Positions 5,817 through 8,592 of a stretch of 8,592 nucleotides of DNA are shown in pieces. A program made the translations under genes and the position numbers. Below the pieces are notes generated by a model that was not told the origin of the DNA, did not search any database, and worked only from the letters and a program-made list of their open reading frames with translations. The stretch's first letter is position 1; each line of letters starts with the position of its first letter. This DNA is from an uncultured Chloroflexota bacterium (GTDB taxonomy: Bacteria > Chloroflexota > Dehalococcoidia > UBA3495), in contig CAJWBT010000083.1 in NCBI GenBank assembly GCA_913020235.1, positions 1 to 8,592 on the forward strand, in the 5' to 3' direction.

Positions 5817-6680
5817 CTAGCGGCCGGAAAGGAGGCGGCCCTCGGCAAGGCCGTGGGTGGTCTTCTCGGGCGGCGTGATGATGATGCGGAAGCCCTGCTC
5901 CAGGCGCGCGGGCACCTCGGCGGCGGTGGCGCCCACCGCGCAAGGCACCCCGGCGTCTTTGCAGGCCGCCAAGATCCGCAGCAGGTTTTCCTGTACCTCG
6001 TGGTGGTTGGCGTTGCCACGATGTCCCATGGCCACCGACATGTCCCCCGGCCCGGCCCAGATGGCGCCGATGCCCCTGGCCTGGCGCAGGATGTCCCGGA
6101 TGTTCTTGACCCCCTCCGGCTCTTCGACGATCCCCATGAGCAGAATATTCCCGTCCGGGTCGAGAGGCCAGAGGTCGGCGGCGTCGTAATACTCTTGGGG
6201 AGTGAGACCCCAGTACCGGGGGGCGATGCGCTGCCACCAGCCGCGCTCGCCTCGGGGCTCGAAGTCGGCGACGCCGGGCACCTGGGGATACCTGGCCGCT
6301 ACCACCGCCGTCTGGGCGTCCTCCACCGTGTTGAGGTGGGGTAAAATCAGGCCGTAGACGCCGGTATCCAGGGCCTGCTTGACCACCCATTGGTTGTGCT
6401 CTCGCAGGTTGGGAGGTATGCGCACCATCGGGACCGGGTCCGCCTGGAGGTTGGCCTGCTCGGCGATCTTCTTGCGGCTCAGCAAGAACTGGAGGGACAG
6501 GCGAAGGTCGTTGAGGTTGAACCCTTGGTGCTCCATCTCGATTATTGCCATGTCGTAGGCTGAGTCGGCGATGAAGGTCAGGTCGTCCAGGTTCCCGTTC
6601 CAGACCATGCCCGAGCAGAAGACGGGCTTTTCTTGCTCTAGCAGGTCGATCACCTTGTTATAGCGAATCTTGGTGGGCAT
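5817..6680 (-). CDS. HpcH/HpaI family aldolase (class II, pyruvate-type)
   Basis: Members of this family are metal-dependent aldolases that cleave or form 2-keto acids such as 4-hydroxy-2-oxoheptanedioate or 2-keto-3-deoxy sugar acids, with pyruvate as one product. The 287-residue protein shows the family layout: IEMEHQGFN (47-55) with the catalytic-type His51, MVRIPP with Arg87, GLILPHLNTVEDAQTAV (110-126), the metal-ligand Glu186 in GIVEEPEGVKN, and Asp213 in the GPGDMS motif. Compared with E. coli HpaI (about 262 residues) it carries an aromatic-rich addition between about 137 and 175. The actual substrate cannot be deduced. The ATG at 6680 has GGAGG 6 bases upstream. An in-frame extension of 92 residues upstream is Arg/Ser/Pro-rich and is rejected. 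It is a single gene, converging on hflC and diverging from sucC. Confidence 0.88.
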   Translation of the reverse strand: MPTKIRYNKVIDLLEQEKPVFCSGMVWNGNLDDLTFIADSAYDMAIIEMEHQGFNLNDLRLSLQFLLSRKKIAEQANLQADPVPMVRIPPNLREHNQWVVKQALDTGVYGLILPHLNTVEDAQTAVVAARYPQVPGVADFEPRGERGWWQRIAPRYWGLTPQEYYDAADLWPLDPDGNILLMGIVEEPEGVKNIRDILRQARGIGAIWAGPGDMSVAMGHRGNANHHEVQENLLRILAACKDAGVPCAVGATAAEVPARLEQGFRIIITPPEKTTHGLAEGRLLSGR

Positions 6681-6881
6681 CGTTAACCTCCGGGGAGTTC
6701 TCGATCCGGCGGGATATTTGGCCTTGGTTTGGCCAGCAGAGGATCGCCGAGAAAGCCTCCGGCAAGCCCGCCCTGCTTGCGCATGCCGCCCTGTTCGCGA
6801 TCGAAGGGTCCGGCTTTGCCGAGAGTCCGGGCTTGTGGCGGACCCCGAGACGATGATGGCAGGCCTTCTTGGTGGATTCGG
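6681..6881 (-). other. Long untranslated leader of the aldolase gene
   Basis: If the promoter at 6882-6910 is right, this transcript has a leader of roughly 195 bases, long for a metabolic gene. It contains a 7-bp inverted repeat, GGGTCCG (6806-6812) / CGGACCC (6839-6845), around a 26-base interior that repeats part of the same motif. Open frames crossing it look like shadows. No known riboswitch signature was recognised. Confidence 0.35.
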
Positions 6882-6910
6882 ATTATGCGGCGACCCGGCT
6901 GTTTTGTCCA
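6882..6910 (-). promoter_or_regulatory. Putative promoter of the HpcH/HpaI aldolase gene
   Basis: On the minus strand, TGGACA (6905-6910) and CATAAT (6882-6887) each match 5 of 6 consensus bases and are exactly 17 bases apart. Transcription would start near 6875. Its -35 lies only 22 bases from the -35 of the sucC promoter on the other strand, so the two may influence each other. Confidence 0.65.
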
Positions 6911-6932
6911 CCTCAAGCGCCTGGGAGGCACG

Positions 6933-6961
6933 TTGACGGCGACGAAAAAACCTCATAGACT
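6933..6961 (+). promoter_or_regulatory. Putative strong promoter of sucCD
   Basis: TTGACG (6933-6938, 5 of 6 matches) and TAGACT (6956-6961, 4 of 6 matches) are separated by exactly 17 bases, part of which is an A6 run. The start would be near 6968, about 148 bases before the sucC ATG, leaving a long leader. It stands back to back with the aldolase promoter. Confidence 0.65.
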
Positions 6962-6977
6962 ACGGTACCCCGCGCCC

Positions 6978-7116
6978 AACCGGCGTGAGGGTTTTGGGAG
7001 CCTTGCGGGCTCAGGGAAGGCCGGTTCCCCGCTTTTATCAAGAGACGGGCAACAGGACTGGCAACCGGACCGGGTTGTCTGTTGACGCCTCTACCGGGAG
7101 GGCCTTAGAGGGACCG
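6978..7116 (+). promoter_or_regulatory. Structured sucC leader, candidate cis-regulatory RNA
   Basis: Stem 1 pairs AACCGGC (6978-6984) with GCCGGTT (7020-7026) and encloses GAGCC/GGCTC (6998-7002, 7008-7012). Stem 2 pairs CAACAG (7050-7055) with CTGTTG (7079-7084) and encloses CAACC/GGTTG (7062-7066, 7073-7077). CCTC (7088-7091) can pair with GAGG (7098-7101), or as CCTCT (7088-7092) with AGAGG (7107-7111), which is the Shine-Dalgarno site of sucC; these last two exclude each other. Blocks like the SAM-I core occur at 7035-7068, but the closing strand and later helices of that riboswitch are missing. All pairings were found by eye. Confidence 0.45.
7048..7071 (+). repeat. Two-copy 12-base tandem repeat in the sucC leader
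   Basis: GGCAACAGGACT (7048-7059) is followed directly by GGCAACCGGACC (7060-7071), with 10 of 12 bases identical. The repeat makes up much of stem 2 of the leader and could also explain, by simple duplication, part of its resemblance to the SAM-I core. Confidence 0.6.
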
Positions 7117-8271
7117 ATGAAGATTCACGAGTATCAGGCCAAGGACATTTTCCGGCGCTACGGCATCCCGGTCCCCGTCGGTGCGGTCGCCATGTCTCCC
7201 CAGGAGGCCCGGCGGGCCACCGAGGAGCTGGGCGGCCAGGCGCTCTTGAAAGCCCAGGTGCATGCGGGCGGACGGGGCACGGCCGGGGGCATCAAAGTGG
7301 TGCGCTCTCCCGACGAAGCTGAACAGCTCGCCAAGGAGTTGCTCGGCAAGAACCTGGTCACCCAACAGACGGGCGCCGCGGGGTTGCCCGTGAAACTGGT
7401 GTTGGTGGAGGAGCTGGCCAACATCAGCCGGGAGGTCTACCTGGCCATTACCATCGACCCGTTGTATCGCGGATTGGTGGTGCTGGCCTGTCCAAACGGC
7501 GGGGTGGACATCGAGGAGGTAGCCGCGGCGAGACCTCAGGATATCCACACCGAGCCCATCGATCCCGGAATGGGCATTTCAGCGTATAAGTCCCGCCGGC
7601 TGGCCGGCTGGCTGAGGCTGGAGTCCGCACCGGCCCGGGCGGTGGTCCAGATCCTGCAGGCAATGTACCTGCTACTTCTCGAAAACGACTGCTCCCTGGT
7701 GGAGATAAACCCCCTCGTCATCACCGATGGCGGCCAGGTGGTGGCGCTGGACGCCAAGATCAACCTGGAACAAGACGCCCTTTTCCGCCACGCCAAGCTG
7801 GCGACCCTGCGCGACCGCTCGCAAGAAGACGAGCTGGAGGCCCTGGCCGCGGACCTGGACATATCGTACGTGAACCTTGATGGCGACGTGGGTTGCCTGG
7901 TCAACGGCGCTGGGCTGGCTATGGCGACCCTTGACGCCGCGAGAAACGCCGGAGCGACGCCGGCCAACTTTCTGGATGTGGGTGGCGGCGCCAGCGCCGA
8001 ACAAGTGGCCAGCGCCGTGAGCATTATTCTCTCCGACCCAAAGGTGAAAAAGGTTCTGGTCAACACCTTCGGAGGCATTCTCCGCTGCGACCTTGCCGCC
8101 CAAGGCATCGTCCAGGCTTACCGGGAGAAAGGGGCCACGTTGCCACTGGTTGTGAGGATGCTGGGCACTAACGTGGATGAAGGCAAGGCCGTCCTCCGTG
8201 ACTCGGGCCTGCCGGTCACATTCGCCGAAACTTTGGCCGAGGCGGCCCAAGCCATTCGCCGGGCTGCGTGA
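7117..8271 (+). CDS. sucC: Succinyl-CoA synthetase (succinate-CoA ligase), beta subunit
   Basis: SucC binds nucleotide and succinate in the TCA-cycle enzyme that interconverts succinyl-CoA and succinate with formation of ATP or GTP. The 384-residue length fits the family (E. coli 388). The protein opens with MKIHEYQAKDIFRRYGIPVP. The ATP-grasp part has KAQVHAGGRGTAGGIKVV (45-62, Lys45 and glycine-rich loop) and metal-ligand candidates Asn198 (EINPLV) and Asp212 (LDAK). The ligase domain shows LDGDVGCLVNGAGLAMATLD (254-273), NFLDVGGGA (284-292) and LVNTFGGILRCDL (314-326). The ATG at 7117 has GAGGG 4 bases upstream. The frame stays open 44 codons upstream, but that part overlaps the structured leader and does not look like SucC. 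sucD follows after 55 bases. Nucleotide preference cannot be set from sequence by eye. Confidence 0.96.
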   Translation: MKIHEYQAKDIFRRYGIPVPVGAVAMSPQEARRATEELGGQALLKAQVHAGGRGTAGGIKVVRSPDEAEQLAKELLGKNLVTQQTGAAGLPVKLVLVEELANISREVYLAITIDPLYRGLVVLACPNGGVDIEEVAAARPQDIHTEPIDPGMGISAYKSRRLAGWLRLESAPARAVVQILQAMYLLLLENDCSLVEINPLVITDGGQVVALDAKINLEQDALFRHAKLATLRDRSQEDELEALAADLDISYVNLDGDVGCLVNGAGLAMATLDAARNAGATPANFLDVGGGASAEQVASAVSIILSDPKVKKVLVNTFGGILRCDLAAQGIVQAYREKGATLPLVVRMLGTNVDEGKAVLRDSGLPVTFAETLAEAAQAIRRAA

Positions 8272-8326
8272 ATGCATCTGCGACCGGCGGGAAGGCCGCG
8301 AAAGACCCTGAGGAGCGGGTGGTGAT

Positions 8327-8592
8327 ATGGGAATTCTGGTAGATGAGAGTACCCGGGTCTTGGTGCAGGGTATGACCGGCCGGGAGGGAAGTTTCCACAC
8401 TCGAGCCTGTATAGCATATGGCACCAACGTGGTGGCCGGTGTAACGCCGGGCAAAGGTGGCCAGGTTTTCGACGGCGAGGTCCCCGTTTTCGAGTCGGTG
8501 GAGCAGGCGGTGCAAGAGACGGACGCCAACCTGTCGTTGATCTTCGTGCCGCCGGCCTTCGCCGCCGACGCCATCGTCGAATCGGCGGACTC
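8327..8592 (+). CDS. sucD: Succinyl-CoA synthetase alpha subunit, N-terminal fragment (runs off the window)
   Basis: SucD carries the CoA-binding domain and the histidine that is phosphorylated during the reaction; that histidine lies beyond the window. The 88 visible residues start [20 protein letters not shown] and contain [16 protein letters not shown] (30-45), the CoA-binding Rossmann-type motifs of the family, then [11 protein letters not shown] (52-62) and [13 protein letters not shown] (71-83). The start has GGTGGTGAT directly upstream (8318-8326), one mismatch from the full anti-Shine-Dalgarno complement, and AGGAG at 8311-8315. The 55-base gap to sucC has no terminator-like stem, so co-transcription with sucC is very likely. 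Confidence 0.95.
   Translation, partial: MGILVDESTRVLVQGMTGREGSFHTRACIAYGTNVVAGVTPGKGGQVFDGEVPVFESVEQAVQETDANLSLIFVPPAFAADAIVESAD

Noticed and set aside
6681..6956. 92-residue N-terminal extension of the aldolase
   Set aside because: A strong ribosome binding site lies 6 bases before the ATG at 6680, the extension is Arg/Ser/Pro-rich, and the predicted promoter at 6882-6910 lies inside it.
7035..7084. Definite call of a SAM riboswitch
   Set aside because: The P1 closing strand and the P3/P4 region are missing and a tandem repeat gives part of the match, so it is kept only as a finding.
6985..7116. 44-residue N-terminal extension of SucC
   Set aside because: SucC normally begins at MKIHEYQAK-type sequence, the ATG at 7117 has a ribosome site, and the extension overlaps leader stems.
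7536..8574. Long minus-strand frames opposite sucC and sucD
   Set aside because: They are antisense to highly conserved genes and carry Ser/Arg/Ala-rich shadow composition.
1..8592. Mobile elements, CRISPR arrays, tRNA or rRNA genes
   Set aside because: No transposase or integrase motifs, no regularly spaced identical repeats and no tRNA arms were seen on either strand; gene content is housekeeping.

Overview
The window is high-GC bacterial chromosome and reads as ordinary housekeeping DNA with some unusual details. The protein styles (a short-periplasmic-domain FtsH with a proline-rich tail, a GlnA-like N-terminus, an HflK/HflC pair, an HpcH/HpaI aldolase, SucCD) remind me of Chloroflexota of the Dehalococcoidia/SAR202 kind. 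That placement is an inference from recall and is not proven here. No tRNA, rRNA, insertion sequence, phage gene or CRISPR array was seen.

Layout from left to right. The first 109 bases are the 5' end of a glutamine synthetase gene on the minus strand. A 337-base divergent spacer carries a promoter for each side and leads into ftsH (447-2432, plus), the membrane AAA+ zinc protease, which is followed directly by a GC-rich hairpin. A small unrecognised Cys/His-containing protein (2607-2891, minus) converges on ftsH. A structured spacer of about 350 bases then precedes hflK (3245-4345) and hflC (4376-5641), the SPFH proteins known to cage and modulate FtsH. A stem with a UUCG tetraloop begins at the hflC stop codon.

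Converging from the right is an HpcH/HpaI-type aldolase gene (5817-6680, minus). Its promoter stands back to back with a strong promoter driving sucC (7117-8271) and the start of sucD (8327 to the window end), the two subunits of succinyl-CoA synthetase. The sucC transcript would begin with a leader of about 150 bases holding three stems, a possible Shine-Dalgarno-sequestering pairing, and sequence blocks resembling the SAM-I (S-box) riboswitch core.

Functionally, the centre of the window is a membrane-protein quality-control module, with protease and regulator genes adjacent but in separate transcription units. The right side is central carbon metabolism (TCA cycle, keto-acid aldolase). The most notable points are a ~100-residue beta-rich, Asp-rich insertion inside HflC, a smaller insertion in HflK, the small Cys/His protein between ftsH and hflKC, and the structured leaders of hflK and sucC. 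I do not see a clear-cut new defence or mobile system.
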